A DNA stretch of 64,000 bases, taken from Fomes fomentarius. Lineage: Eukaryota; Basidiomycota; Agaricomycetes; Polyporales; Polyporaceae. This document shows, piece after piece, positions 10,511-22,817 of the stretch. The notes beneath the pieces were generated by a model, which searched no databases, had not been told where the DNA came from, and saw only the letters and a list, made by a program, of their open reading frames with translations. Position numbers and translations under genes: made by a program. Positions within the stretch are counted from its first letter, which is position 1; each line of letters starts with the position of its first letter. The stretch is from positions 868,001 to 932,000 of the forward strand of contig JABYQN010000003.1 in the NCBI GenBank assembly GCA_022606135.1. Direction: 5' to 3'.

Positions 10511-13094
10511 TCATTGTGCATGGATGACCTGTGAGGCGAACTTGCTCCTTGCACGGATGACCGGGCCCTTCCAATAAAGGATCTACGCAAAGGGAAGTCA
10601 AGCCAAAATAAACAGAGATAGCGCAATAGGCATTACTATTGATACTCACGAATGGGATAGGGATCATAGCTACAGCAATGAACGCGAACAGCGTCGTTCC
10701 CCAGTGGTACGTCAAGCGTGCGTAGAGCTGCTCGGTGAAGAGCGGGAATGCTGTTCCCATGATGTTTCCTGCCGATTCAAGGGCGAGCAAGATCATGAGC
10801 AAACGTCGTCAAGGAGAGAAGGAAGAAACTCGGAGGACATACGTGACAGGCTCTGCCCTGCCAGGGCGGACGAGGCAAAGATGCCGTAGCTAGCAGAATG
10901 ATTGTTGGCACCATAGTGGATAGCCATCAGACAAAGACGGCGACGCACCAATCTGCCAGATAGGTGAAGACAGCGAGGTAGATGACGAAGAGCGCAGTCA
11001 TGATCACCTGCCAATGCAACGGTTGTGATTGAGCCACAGTCACAATGATAGCGGTCTGCAGGATTGGACTCACAAAGACTCCCATGGCCATGCCGATCCA
11101 TGGTACAGTGGGAAACGTACACCACGCATATATGAACATGCCCGCTGGGAATAGTACCGCCGCCAAGCAAGCACTATACAGGCGGGCTTCTGGGCCTTTA
11201 CTCTTGAAGTGCTTCCTGCACAATGTCAGTCCATTCATGTCAAAAAGTGCATATGCAGATGAACAAGACGTACGCATAGAGCCGCTCTTGATATATGTGA
11301 ATTGCTTCCCCTGCAAAGCACCCGACGCTGAACGTATTTCAGTATCCTTGTAGACAATCGCAATGTCCACGGTGCCATGTATGTACGCACATCATTGCGG
11401 CGAACACAGTGCCTGTCTCGCCGGTGTTGAAATTGTGAATAGCGCGGAATGCTGGGCCTATGGATCTAGGTGCCAAGAGGATTAACAGGAGAGGAGGGAT
11501 GGAGTGTTCACTCACTCCACAAGGACGTAGAGAATGCCCCATGCAAATCCTGCCCAGAGCTACAGTTTTGAAAAAAAGTAAGATATCAACTGTACTGGTA
11601 AAATCTTATAGTACAGCGAAACCTACGCTGAACGACGCAACCACAGGTTCAGTGAAGAGCAGATCTGCCATCCTCGATGTCAGTCCTCGAAACCAGGAAT
11701 CTGTTGGAACTGAGCTCATACTTACAAATGGGTCGGGTGCAAGAGATGTAAATCAGAGTGCGCAAGCTCGCGCGCTCGTCCTCTATACGCGCACGGTAGT
11801 GTGGGTTCCCGGTTTTCTTGCGAAGCCTTTTGGCCAGCCGCGTCAGGAGCACTCCAGAGCGCGTTTCTTTCATGCATATAGGCACTCCAATCACGAATAC
11901 CCCGAGCCAGCTGCGTGTATGCGACGTCGGTACCAGCCGGATCTAACCATGGATGTAAGGGAACGCCTGGCGAGCGGCACACGTACATAACATGCATCCA
12001 CTGGATCCATCTCCAACCGAATCGAGGCGCCTGTTCGATCCAGCCGGCTGCTATACATCCAATTCCGGGCCCGGAGAGAACCATCACTGCAAATGCAGAC
12101 ATGGGCACGCCTCGCCTGCAGGTCGTCGATCGTTACCGTGTTGAAGAAACGACGGGAAGAACTGCTCACTCGTGCGGTGCCCAAATGTCTGCGATTGTAC
12201 CACCAACCATAGCAGAGGCAGCCGACCCAAATGCGCCGGCGAGGAGTCTGCTGACCAGCACCGTCTGGATATTCGGTGCGCTGCTAGACGTGTGAGCGAG
12301 CGAGCAGCCTGCAGTCTACGCGCAGAACTGACAGTGCGGTCATCATGTGCATGAGCAGGCACCCGATGCCACTGAAGAAGTAGATCGGCTGTCTCCCGAA
12401 CTCCTCGCTGAAGGAGGTAGTCACCAACGGTAAAAGCGCGAAGCCGAGCGTGTAAGTTGAGAGGCCGACTGTTGCTTGAAAGTGGGTAGCGTTCAGGTCC
12501 CGGGTCATAGAAGGGAAGCCCAGAGCATATGCGCCCGAGGACGAAGCTACCGAGGAAACAAGGATCAGCGTTCATCGCATCTGGGCTCCGGACACGTCGA
12601 GATTGAGGACGCACCAGTGATCATGGAGAAGAGAGAAGCGGTCCAGGTTATCGCCCACTTCCTGGAGTACGAAAATGTGTGGGGGTTCCGTGGATCGCCA
12701 TCCTCAAACTCCACCTGGTGGACGAGGGAAGAGGTAGTCAGTAGCCTACCTGACAGAAGGGAAGCCAGGTACGCCCGTAAGCGAGTCGGGTCGAAGGCTC
12801 GAAATGACTGACATAGGTGGTTTCGTCCGAAGATCCCTGGTTAGACTCGCCTTCTTCGAGCTGGACGCGGCCCTTCTTGTTCTTGTCGTCATTCGCCTCG
12901 TGGGACTCGTACGCGTGTTGCCGGTGTTCATGCAGTTGTCGACTGTACCCCTCGTCCAAAACGGCGTCCGGAGCCCTGTCGGATGGAGATATGCGTGGAT
13001 CTATGGGCTCACGGACACTGGAGAGAGAGCGCCTAGCCAGACTACCAGTTGTGTCCGTCTCCCCGTCCTTGGCAGCTTCACGGTGGATGGGCAT
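10511..13094 (-). CDS. MFS transporter, DHA1 (polyamine/drug) type
   Basis: A 12-helix proton-coupled exporter of the plasma or vacuolar membrane; substrate unknown. The gene has many short introns. The N-terminal roughly 110 residues are a charged cytosolic tail starting MPIHREAAK, with the MFS core after EDGDPRNP. Core motifs: SSGAYALGFPSM, GFALLPLV, EEFGRQPIYFF (motif A position after TM2), GGTIADIWAPHE, SGPGIGCIAAGW and FGWRWIQWMH in the first half; VPWIGMAMGVFVSP, YGIFASSALAGQSLSR and TAFPLFTEQLYARLTYHWG in the second. The last intron joins IPIPF to ILYWKGPVIRARSKF, ending HAQ and a TGA read at 10513-10511. The joint before SSGAYALG uses the acceptor tcggtag and restores the frame. It is transcribed away from the flavin-reductase gene at 13862, with a shared 5' region. 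Confidence 0.88.
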
Positions 13095-13861
13095 GATGCT
13101 CCTGCGGACTCTGATGCCTGTTGGGAGTGGCAGAGATGCCGGGCTGGTCGTGAGATGCAGGGGCAGGAGCTACTGAGTCAGCTAGCCCTGCATTTTGGGC
13201 AAAAATATATGCCGGACGGCGAACAGCACGGCAGGACATGCACGACTCCACGACGTACGTCTAATCGCAGCGCTTGATGCCAGAGAACTTCCCCTGCGGA
13301 GTTCCACCAATTCGACAGCTCTATCGGGTCACGACGCCTCTCATCACCCCGCAGCCTAATATTCTAGCCCAATGGCGAATCCACTGACTGTCAGGTGACT
13401 TCCAGTAGCGTCATCACTGGAGACCGGATTAGTAGACAGTCTGATACTCCATGCGAATTCATCGCCAAATCAATGTCACCTTGAATATCAAAACATACAT
13501 CGCGTACACATCCGGCTTCCCTCGGCAGAAGGTGGCATCGGTCGGGGCGGATTAGGTTTACGCGGATGTATTTGCTCGTGTTGTCCAAAGGCTTCCGGTA
13601 TTAACAAAGACAAACAAAATGCCTGCGCGTGTCGTCATAGGCCTACCCTACCGCACACTTGGCCGGCGACAAAAACACCAAAAGTACTGTCGTAACATTG
13701 GCATGCTATCCTGATATATACGCTTGCGGCAAATCCTCCCGTGATCCTTCTGGGTTCCCTCATCTGCACTGCGTTGTATTTGCTACTACGTCCTTGCACC
13801 CTTCGCTTAGACGCTCTTTTATCCAACCTCTTCTGCCCCGACGAGTCGACGACCTCGCGAA
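13095..13861. other. Divergent intergenic region
   Basis: This 767-base gap separates the start codons of the MFS gene (minus) and the flavin-reductase-like gene (plus), so it should hold both promoters. Short open frames are present but none has a motif. I cannot place a TATA box or operator with confidence. Confidence 0.4.
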
Positions 13862-14611
13862 ATGTTCACATTCTCCAGGTTTACTCTCAGACAATGCAGG
13901 TGCCAATATCGACACACGCGCGCCCTAGTCACTGACGCGTCTACTGTGCGCGAGCAGCTACGTGCTCTCCTCCGAGACACGGCTCAGCCCGTGGCCATCG
14001 TCACCGCGCTCATGGACCCTACCATTCCCCATGCCCACCACGCCTCGCATACTCACAACGGTCCCCACCCAGACCGCTTTCACGGCGCCACTCTCTCGTC
14101 CTTCAGCTCCATAGCCATGGACCCCCACCCGCTCGTCGCCTTCTCCCTCCGCATACCCTCGCGCATGGCAACCTCCCTCACTTCCGCCCACGTGGCCGCC
14201 TCCTCCCCAGCACACATGGTCATCAATGTTCTCTCGGAGCGTCAGGTCGAGACCGCCGTCCGCTTCTCTCGTCCTGACGTCCACCCGCAGCCGTTCGTCG
14301 GCCTTGCCCACTCGCTCACGAAGGAGGGCCTGCCCGTTCTGGCGGAGAGCATTGGCGCGATCTCCTGTCGACTCGTCGCGGCATCGTGGAAGCTGCATGA
14401 CTTGGAGTCGCTGGTGGGTGGGGAGCGGAGGCAAGGCGAGGGGGAGTGGGAGGGCGAGGGTGTCGCGTCGGAGCTGTTCATTGCGGAGGTCGTGCGCGTG
14501 GAACGAACATTGCCTAAGGGCGAGGCAGGTGAGCCAGCGCGGCCACTGCTGTACCACCGACGGGGATATTACACTACGCAACCCATCGAAACTCAAAAAC
14601 TGTCAAGCTGA
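13862..14611 (+). CDS. Flavin-reductase-like (FMN-binding split barrel) protein, probably mitochondrial
   Basis: A single exon of 249 residues. The first 30 residues (MFTFSRFTLRQCRCQYRHTR) are basic with few acidic residues, like a mitochondrial presequence. The fold is shown by RALLRDTAQPVAIVTALM, FHGATLSSFSSIAMDPHPLV, AFSLRIPSRMATSL and HMVINVLSERQVETAVRFS, the core order of the flavin-reductase domain. The C-terminal part has a poorly conserved Gly/Glu-rich loop (GERRQGEGEWEGEG) and ends in YHRRGYYTT. Members of this family reduce flavins with NAD(P)H or bind FMN for other roles; the actual activity here is not shown. No partner monooxygenase is adjacent. Confidence 0.85.
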   Translation: MFTFSRFTLRQCRCQYRHTRALVTDASTVREQLRALLRDTAQPVAIVTALMDPTIPHAHHASHTHNGPHPDRFHGATLSSFSSIAMDPHPLVAFSLRIPSRMATSLTSAHVAASSPAHMVINVLSERQVETAVRFSRPDVHPQPFVGLAHSLTKEGLPVLAESIGAISCRLVAASWKLHDLESLVGGERRQGEGEWEGEGVASELFIAEVVRVERTLPKGEAGEPARPLLYHRRGYYTTQPIETQKLSS

Positions 14612-14958
14612 GCCTTCTCGATGGGTTCAGACTCATTCTTGCTTGGGGCCATTCATGCTTAGAGCGTGCGCCGCCATCCAACTCCTGTACGCTCGATGAC
14701 ATGAGCGACAGCAACGGCCTATGAGCCTAACGACTTCCAAGGCTTAAGAAACCCGCGAAGTTCGTGATAAGCAACGCGCATATACATGCTTCATCCAGAG
14801 ACTAGAGCTTGATTGCTTGTACGAAGTGCTGCGATAGCGATACAATAGCGACAGTGACGTATAGTACAGACGATGACAGACCACAACACAAGCAAGGACA
14901 CCAAAACCACACACAGCGTACAATACCCCCTCCTCTAGATCACGATGTAGAGCATGGT

Positions 14959-17900
14959 CTACAGCTTCATGAACGAGAACAGCGCGCTCATCTGCACCCA
15001 GCGTCGTCCGGACTGATCGATGTACTTCTCGACGATGCTCTTCAGGTGATTGCACGTGATTCCCTGCACCACTTTTAGCGATTGCAAATCTTTACGGATA
15101 GGAACGTCAGAACACGGAGTCGATGCTCAGGTGAAATATGAGGACACTTACCACCCTTGAGCGCGCCCGACGCGACATCATGCGCCTTGTCAATGTCGAA
15201 GAGCGACATGTAGTACCGGAGCTGGTTGTAGAGCTGCGCGTCCGAATACTGCACAACGTGTCAACTCTGTACACGCACGTAGCACGGCCAGACAAGAGCA
15301 CACCCACCTCGAACGTGACAGAGCCCCTGCAGCCCGGGCGTAGACAACGCCGGCCGTACACACCCATCATGCGGGTCCGGTTCCCGCACGTCGAGTCATC
15401 GCACACGGTCCAGTTCTCGTAGTACTTGGCAATGTGCTCGCGAATCTGCACCTCCAGCTGCGTCTGCACGCTCGCCATGCCGACGGCCGCGTGGCATTGC
15501 GGACATGTCAGACCGGAGGGTTGGATGTGGGATTTCTGGCGACACCGAACGCCATCAGCTACATGCACAGAGGGCGAGTGGAAGGGGGAGTAGAGAAAAA
15601 GATAATGTACCTCGCGCTCGTTGAGTGGCCCGCACGGCACGTTGTTCTGACACGCACGGCAGCGTACCATGAAAGCATCCGCGTCCTTGTAGCGTTGCGC
15701 ATCGGACAGGAGCGAGTCCAGCGTCCCGAAGTACTTCTCTTCAGACTCTCCAGCGGCGATGGTACGGTACCGGTTGGGGTCGAGGCCCAAGCATTCAGCA
15801 AGTCGTGCACGGTCAGTGCCCTCGATTGGGTCGCAGAGACGCTCGATAGGAGGGAGGACCTGCTGTGACAGATAGTGCTCGTAGTCTATGCGATCGTCAG
15901 CATCTTGTGATGGCGGATGGACGGCGAGGATGACTCACCGATCTTGAGCTTGTCGCTCTCTCGCCTGACTTCATCTGGGTGCTTCGCGCGGTCAGCTTGT
16001 GCGGACTTCGCAGTCTCGCCGGTCTCGCCAAGGCAGAAGACGTAGGGAATGACATCTCCAGCGCGGGCGGTGCCACCCTTCGCCTTCAGGCGCAGGGCAA
16101 CTTGCACGTGTGGCTGGCTCTTCGCATCGGGGTAGTCCTCAGGATTCTTGCCCAGTCGCTGTGGCAGCGAAGAGCGTCACTAGGTGTCGATGGAGTGATG
16201 GGAATTGTTGTACAGACCTTGTGGATGATGAACTCCTCCAGCTTAATCTTACCCGCACGGACTTGCTCGCCAATGGTGGTCAAATACTCGTGGATGTTCT
16301 CCACGACGGTTTCCGTGGTCTCGCCCGACAGAATCTGCTCAAGGACATATCTGCAGATGTCCGTCCCATCAGCCCATGGCGCATGTAGCAACCGAGAAAA
16401 TCACGCACTGTGAGACAGTCTTGGACAAGGCACAATACTCGCGACGCTTCATGTCTAGACCCTTGACCTCCGTCGACGTCCGCTCCATGTCCTCGACCTT
16501 GACGGCTGCGTACTTCTTCTTCTGCAAGAGAAGCAGACGCTTAAAGATCCCATCGAGGTCGATCTCGAGCAGCTTATAGCAGTTGTTGACCGCCTTCTTG
16601 AACTCTGCGGAGATCTTGAGGGCATCAGCGAGCTCGGTCACGTTTGAGTTCACGAAGACCGAGTCCGTATCTCCGTAGACGACCTATACAACGCGAGGCT
16701 CAGTGGAGATCAGGGAAATTGTAGGAGATGTAGACGCACGTCAAGTTGCATGGACTCGGCGAGCTCCCGTGTATGCGTCAGGATCTCACGGCCCTTGAAT
16801 GTGGTGAGGGCGGCGAGCGGACGAGCGTAAAACCTCGAGTATTCGAAACCGAGACAGCCATACATACTGTTAGCCGTCAGCTTCAATGCCATCTGTTTAA
16901 TATCCCACTGAAAAGAACAACATATTGAGCACAGACTGGCATGCGCTATTGGGGGACCTACCTGGAGCAACTGAGCTGGCGTCGCCTTCTTGTCCTTCAT
17001 CAGACTCTTGACCTCTCGACGACGCTTGACAAGCGTGGCGATGAGACGGGGGAGGACACCTTGTTCAATACTTTCGCTGGGCGGCTCGGGAATCTTCTCC
17101 TCGCCCTCCTACGGCGATAATCAGCGCCATTTTGCGCGGCTTGCAACGAAGCACTAACCTCGTCCTCGACCGGTTCGACGGTGGTGAAGTCGATATTGTA
17201 CTCCTGGATGATACTGGGGTAGAGCGAGTTGAAGTCCATGACGAGAATGTACTTGTCCCAAAGGCCTCGTTTCGGCTCGAAGACGAGTCCACCCTTGTAC
17301 TTGTCCTTCTTGCCCTTCGTACTCTTGCCGCCCTCTCCCTCCTCGCCCTCTTTCTCCACCTTGGCTGCTGTTGCGGCTTTCTTGCCGTACAGCTTGTCAG
17401 GGCAGATGAATTTAAGACGGTGGAACTCGTGGAGCAGAATGTACTCGTTCCGCTCTGCACGACCTCCATTGAGAGTCTTATTCCTGAGATTATCATTCAT
17501 CCGGTATGAGCGCGCATTAACGGTGAATGCCAGGAATCGTACCATGAGTTACCAGCAAGGACCGTCAATTCACGCGTCAGGGTCAATAGCTGCACCTTGG
17601 ACGCCAGTGCCATCTGATAGTGCGCGTCCAGCTCGCAATGCCGGACGAACGTAAGCAGATGCTCCGGCGAGCTCACACTGCCGTCAAAGTAGCTCGCGGT
17701 GTCGTCAGGATCGATCTCTTGCCGCTCGCTCTTGAGATGGGTCTTGCACATCTCCGTGAGCGACCATGTCGTCGACGCGATCATGCCCTGCGAAACGAAT
17801 CAGTGGGCTTTGTTGCTTTGAGCGCTTGTGGAAGGTACCTTAGCACCATCGCTCGCTAGGTCGCACAGGAGGCGTCCACTCAGGAAGCGTAGGTTGGTGC

Positions 17901-20284
17901 CCTGGCGTCCGATATTGGGCCACTTTGATCGCCGGAAACGACCGATGCGAGACCAGTGGTCTGCTTTCAGCTCACGCATACGATGGAGCAAGACGTCCAA
18001 TGACACGCCGAGGAACTCATGTCCGACGATGACGTCTGGGTCGGCCTTGTGGATCGTCACTGAAGTCGAGATATGAGAAAAATCTTCGGGGTGCGAGCAA
18101 CGACACTGACCAAGTAGGTTGTTGAGCAACATGCGCTCGTTCACCATGGGCGAGATGACACCCTTGCCGTTCTTGCTCGCACGCGCCTCGAAGTTCGGCG
18201 GGAACCTGTCGAGCGGCCTGACGAATGTCCGTACGGTACATGGCAAAGCCTCAGGCGGTGTCGGGTCGTCGATATCCACTACATGTGCTGTTAGCGAGGA
18301 CCTAAGATGTGGACGGTATCACTTACAGTTGGACCACGTCCGCGCAGTCACACACACTACCTCTCGTATGTTCTCGCGATGGTTCACAATTGTGCGCAAA
18401 CTGAGCGAGACGACTGTGAGAGGCGGCATATCTCGAGGAGCATTAGGATCGGTCTTAGCAAAGGGATTGATGTCTTTCGGGTCTGACACTGTAGCCTCAA
18501 CCTTGCACCATGAGACCTGCGTCGCAGAAGATCAATGAGTCATAAGCGCAAGGATGTAAGGTTGTACGTACACCCTTGTTGTCGATCTCTGGGTTTTTGA
18601 CCTGCAGCCAGCAAGGACCCATGATCTTGCGCTTGAGCACGAGCTGCTCGAAAGCGCTCGTGTTCGTCCCAAAAATGCGCGAAAAGTTGGGACTTGACGC
18701 GGTGCTCGGTAATTGTGGTTCTGTGGCAACGCCGTCAACTCATTGCCTAGCTCGATAATATAGTGTATCTCGACTTACCGGTGAATGGATACACAACCTT
18801 CAGCCACTGTCGTTCTTCTCTCGGCACGTCCTTCTCGCCAAACACGTATTTGCGCTTCACAAACTTCGCCTTGAAGCTCTTGATCCCGGCTTTCTTCCGC
18901 AACCTGTCAAAATCCGAGTAGATCTCAGGCAGCTCAGGCACCATATCCGTCTCATACATCTCCCCCGTGTCCTCGTCCTCCTCCATACGACGCTCGCGAG
19001 GAAGCACGAACAGATTGCGCTCGAGGTTCTCGACGGTGACGCAGATAGAGACCCACACCTTCGACTTCTTATCTTGCGTCTTGCCGATGAAGTAGAGTTT
19101 GCCCTCGTGCTCGAGGTAGTCAAGCCAATAGAAACGCAGAGAACCATCCTCTTCCAGAATAGAGATGTTCGACGGAGCAGGAGTACGCGCCGCGGCTGTT
19201 GAGGCAGCGGGGCCGAAACCTTCGTCTGACGCTACCGTCAGAGAATCGTACACAGATAGCCAGGCGGGATTATCGTCGATATTCTTCACAGGTACAGCAT
19301 TGCCGTTGATAGGCTTCAAAGGTTTGGCCGTCGAGTCTACTTCTATCTTTGCTTTGGGTTTCGGCTTGAGGTCCAGCTCGTCGTCGTCGATGTCCATGAA
19401 CGCGTCCATGTCGACATCGTCGAACGAAGTATCAGCATCATCTGTCCCACTTTCAACGCCAAGCTTGCCCATCCGCTCGATCGCAGGGGTGATACCAGGA
19501 GTATCCGTCTTCTGCTTCTTCTTTGGGCTGAAGTAATCGTCCCCGCTCGAGGGACCTGCACCGCCGTCATCGAAGTATGGACCATCTGAAGACGTATCGG
19601 GATCGGTTGCGTAGCCGTATTCAGACCCGTTTCTGCGCGGACGGTGTACGGTGTGGTGGAATGGTGAGGAACCGTTATCGTCATATACGGGTTCTGGCTC
19701 TGGTTTGCGCTTGCGCGACTTGACCACCGGCTTCGCAGGGATGTGGTCCATGCCCCAAGAATGCTGGACATGAAATCTTCTTCCTTCTCCGCAGAGACTG
19801 CAGGTCGATACACGCTGATGGAAGGCGTAACGGCCGCCGGCGGGGTTTGGCCTTGGCTTTCGTCTTGCCCTTTGCATCCGCCCTCCCCTTCTTCGCTGCC
19901 GATCGAGGGTTTATATATACAGGAGTACACTTTCTATAGGAAGGGTGACACGTACATTTATTCTTTGGGCGGTCATCATCACTCTGTTCTGCTTGCTCAA
20001 AATCGTCCACTCCTGTGTCGACATAACCGCTGAAACCATCATCCTCTACAAAGTCATCCTTCGCGAGCCGGTTGGCCACAATCGATTTGTACTGGGCTTC
20101 AGATACTTCATCGTAGATTCTATCGTCCTCCTCGACCTGAAAACGCGTTACTGTCGGATGTACACGCTAACCATCATTCATGGACGCGTACCTTGTACGT
20201 GCGCTTGCCACCTTCACGAGCGCGTTTGAGTTCTGCTAGCTGCGCTAGCTTGTTCGCCTTCTCCTGCCGCGCCCTACTCGACAT
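14959..20284 (-). CDS. POL1: DNA polymerase alpha catalytic subunit (family B)
   Basis: This is the replicative polymerase that extends RNA primers made by primase in the nucleus. The start [20 protein letters not shown] (ATG read from 20284) is the family's usual N-terminus; a longer in-frame ATG exists but is not expected. Order: acidic N-terminal region with the p180 motif [10 protein letters not shown], exonuclease-like domain with [14 protein letters not shown], polymerase motifs [29 protein letters not shown] and YGDTDSVF, then the C-terminal cysteine module ([35 protein letters not shown]). It ends ALFSFMKL before a TAG at 14961-14959. There are many introns. Two apparent 1-nt frameshifts lie in the non-catalytic N-terminus, at the four-base runs 19842-19845 and 19753-19756. 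The catalytic part is intact, and an essential gene like this is unlikely to be broken, so assembly error is favoured. Confidence 0.95.
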
Positions 20285-20566
20285 GTCTGCTTGTCTCGCG
20301 TAGTAAGTGCGTAGGGAGAGGAAAGGAAAGGATGGATAGAGAGGCGGAATGAGACGCGCCTGGCGCGACCATGTCAGTGCCACATACGACACGCTTTCTG
20401 GCGGAGACTCAAAGCGTGGCACGCACGTGTCACCTTCCTGCCCCTAACCCGAGTGGATTTGACCCTAACCTCGTGAGGTCACCCGGCTTTCCGAAGACTC
20501 TCACTCAGCACTCAATTGCAATACCCGAGTCCCTCTCAGTATTCGTTCGCTCTCACCACGACCGTC
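20285..20566. promoter_or_regulatory. Bidirectional promoter region between POL1 and GRX5
   Basis: The 282 bases between two divergent start codons must carry both promoters and leaders. I see no clear TATA box. No specific operator can be supported. Confidence 0.45.
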
Positions 20567-21215
20567 ATGTTCAGGACAGCGCTGCGCACCTCAGTACGTG
20601 CTATTTGCCATAGCTTCTTTCTCTGCCACCGTCTGATCGCTATGTAGTTCACTGCACTACGTGCACCAGCTCGTGTGCCAGCACTCGCACTATCATCACC
20701 TTCGACTTCCTTCGCCCGGAGGTATCTCAGTCAAGACGTGCGTGCAAAGCTCCAGCAAGCGGTCTCTTCGACTCCGGTCGTGCTCTTCATGAAGGGCACT
20801 CCCGATGCGCCCCAATGTGGCTTCTCGCGTGCAGCGGTGCAAGTGCTCGATATCCATGGTGTGCCAACGGAGAAGATGAAGACGTTCAACGTGCTGGAGG
20901 ACAGCGAGCTTAGGCAGAGCATCAAAGAATTCTCGTACGTGTCCCGTTCACACGGTTGTTCATATGTCTGCTGACATTCGGTCCGTCAGTGATTGGCCAA
21001 CAATACCACAGCTCTACGTGAACGGCGAGTTTGTCGGTGGCTGTGATATTCTCCTGAACAGTATGTGCACACTATGTTCTTCTTGCTTACGCCGAGAGAC
21101 TTACAGTCCGACTTCAGTGCATCAATCTGGCGAACTTGATGAGCTGCTTGTTAAATCAGGTGTCATCCCCCCAGAGGAAGCTGAAGCCGAAGCCGACTCG
21201 CAGTCAAAGAACTAA
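20567..21215 (+). CDS. GRX5: Mitochondrial monothiol glutaredoxin
   Basis: It carries Fe-S clusters from the scaffold to target proteins in the mitochondrial matrix. Four exons, 20567-20593, 20648-20934, 20990-21060 and 21118-21215, sum to 483 nt, giving 160 residues, the normal size with a presequence. The first exon is only nine codons (MFRTALRTS); it is chosen because it joins in frame to [16 protein letters not shown], which makes an Arg/Ser/Ala-rich targeting peptide. The active site is CGFS in [12 protein letters not shown], preceded by [12 protein letters not shown], and followed by [20 protein letters not shown], the glutathione-binding TIPQ/GG(C)D part. It ends in an acidic tail. It converges with the Hep1/Zim17-like gene, also mitochondrial. 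Confidence 0.96.
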
Positions 21216-21463
21216 TAGACACCGGGGGGGGTGCTGACCTGCCTCCACGTAAGCTTCTGTCTGGCGTTCACACCACTCGTTCCGAGTCAAGGTCTCACTC
21301 ATCCCACTGTATTCATACACTCACATGATTAATGGCATTCCTGACCGGAGAGTGCACACTGCTCAACTAAGCTAAACTACGGAGGAATTGAGAATGAGAG
21401 CGAGGTGAGGTTAGATGAGGCTCATGAGGGGGGGACGGTGCACACACATACATTACACACAGT

Positions 21464-22075
21464 CTACTCGGGAGCATATTCGACGACACCACCTGCATCT
21501 ATCCTACCCCTCCTGACCTTCTCACCCTTTGCGCGCATCAAGTCTTCGACCGTCTTCAACTTGCCATCCTCTGTGCTCTCCTTGAACCAACCCAGATGGT
21601 CAGCAATGAGGTGCCTAGTGGTTCGGACACCGGACGTCAATTGCTATAAGTAGAGCAATCATCCTCGACGTCGACGTGAAACGCACCTGTTCTTGCATCC
21701 CGGACACTGGACAATGACAATTCCTCTCTCGTAACTACGCTTGGTGAACTGGTGGGTCGACCGTGTGCTGCACCCCTCCACTGCACATGTGAACGCCAAC
21801 GAGAGTCGAGGTTCAGGTGCTTCGAGCTTGACCTGTGTCCGAGGTTCAGGCGAGGCAGCGACTGGAGCATCGGGCGTGGAGGGTGCACCATCGGAATGAG
21901 GAAGCGCTTTGTCCTGTAGCCTTCTTAATGTTGATGAAAACGCACGGGTCCGCGTGCGGGACACATGCGCGGTGAGCGGTCGGCATATTGAATGAGACGA
22001 GACACCATGGGAGGCTCGGGGTAAAGATAACAAAGATCGTTGGAATATCGAAAACGTCTGCCGTAGGACAGTCAT
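21464..22075 (-). CDS. ZIM17: DNL-type zinc-finger protein, mitochondrial Hsp70 escort (Zim17/Hep1-like)
   Basis: Proteins of this family keep mitochondrial Hsp70 soluble in the matrix. Two exons, 21687-22075 and 21464-21614 on the minus strand, sum to 540 nt, or 179 residues. The N-terminal 50-60 residues are Arg/Ser-rich with no acidic residues, a clear mitochondrial presequence. The zinc ribbon is FTCAVEGCSTRSTHQFTKRS followed by VIVQCPGCKNRHLIADHLGW, with two Cys pairs and the DHL signature that gives the domain its DNL name. The start MTVLRQTF is the first ATG of the presequence frame. The 3' end faces GRX5; the 5' side faces ADE17 divergently. Confidence 0.93.
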
Positions 22076-22817
22076 GGTGGAAGGAGTGGTATGAGCGGCG
22101 AGATATAAGCGTGTCTCGTTTGACGGCGGATCCGGTGAACTCAGTGACAGTGTCAGTGACAGTGACTGAGCCCAGCTGAGCCCGAGCACTGTGCTGGTAC
22201 TGACTAATACACGCCGTCACGTGCCTCACGCTACGAGTTTTAATGGCCATGGCGGCCTGGCCATGACAGCAGTACTTACTATGTAGTTGATCTGCTCACA
22301 TTGCGCTCTTCCGTAGCGTTCTCCAGCTCGGTTGGGCGACCCTGAGTATCCGAGAATGTATCACTATAGGGATGTCCTTCCCGAGTGAGTTCTAACTTCT
22401 AACAGGTCTTAATATGATCAATGCCCTCCGTTTCTATGTGCATTTTTGAGTATGATCTTCGACCGATGTAAGCCCACATGGCAACCGGTCGGTTGATTCC
22501 TGATTGACCCCTAGTTAGAACGTTCTGAACAGATGAGATTGTATCATCCTCCAGGGACTATATCAAGGATAATTGACTCCCTGAAAGGCATCTTCAAGTT
22601 GTACTCTCCACTCATGCCATTTCCCTGCAAATCTCGGACACAAGGGACGCATCGCAGTACTTGACCACAAAATGGTGCCCGTGTTGATGAATCTGAAGAC
22701 ATGGGTACATTGGTAGCCTATCGCGGCACGATCGTAGATCGTGATTGCGCGCGTAACGAATTTTGAGTTCGGACGAGTCGCTCCGCGCGCGGACGGAAAG
22801 CTTTCATCCCATCCGCC
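22076..22817. other. Divergent intergenic region upstream of ADE17
   Basis: The 742 bases between the divergent Zim17-like and ADE17 starts should hold both promoters. A short imperfect repeat of cagtgacagtg units lies at about 22141-22168, in the Zim17-like leader side. I see no gene. Confidence 0.4.

Noticed and set aside
19753..19845. POL1 as a pseudogene
   Set aside because: The polymerase is essential and single-copy; all catalytic motifs, splice sites and the C-terminal cysteine module are intact, and both breaks are in G/C runs that match the assembly-error pattern.
22574..22579. A TGACTC site upstream of ADE17 as a Bas1/Gcn4-type element
   Set aside because: A single six-base match over 200 bases from the start codon is expected by chance, and I did not find a matching site before ADE1.
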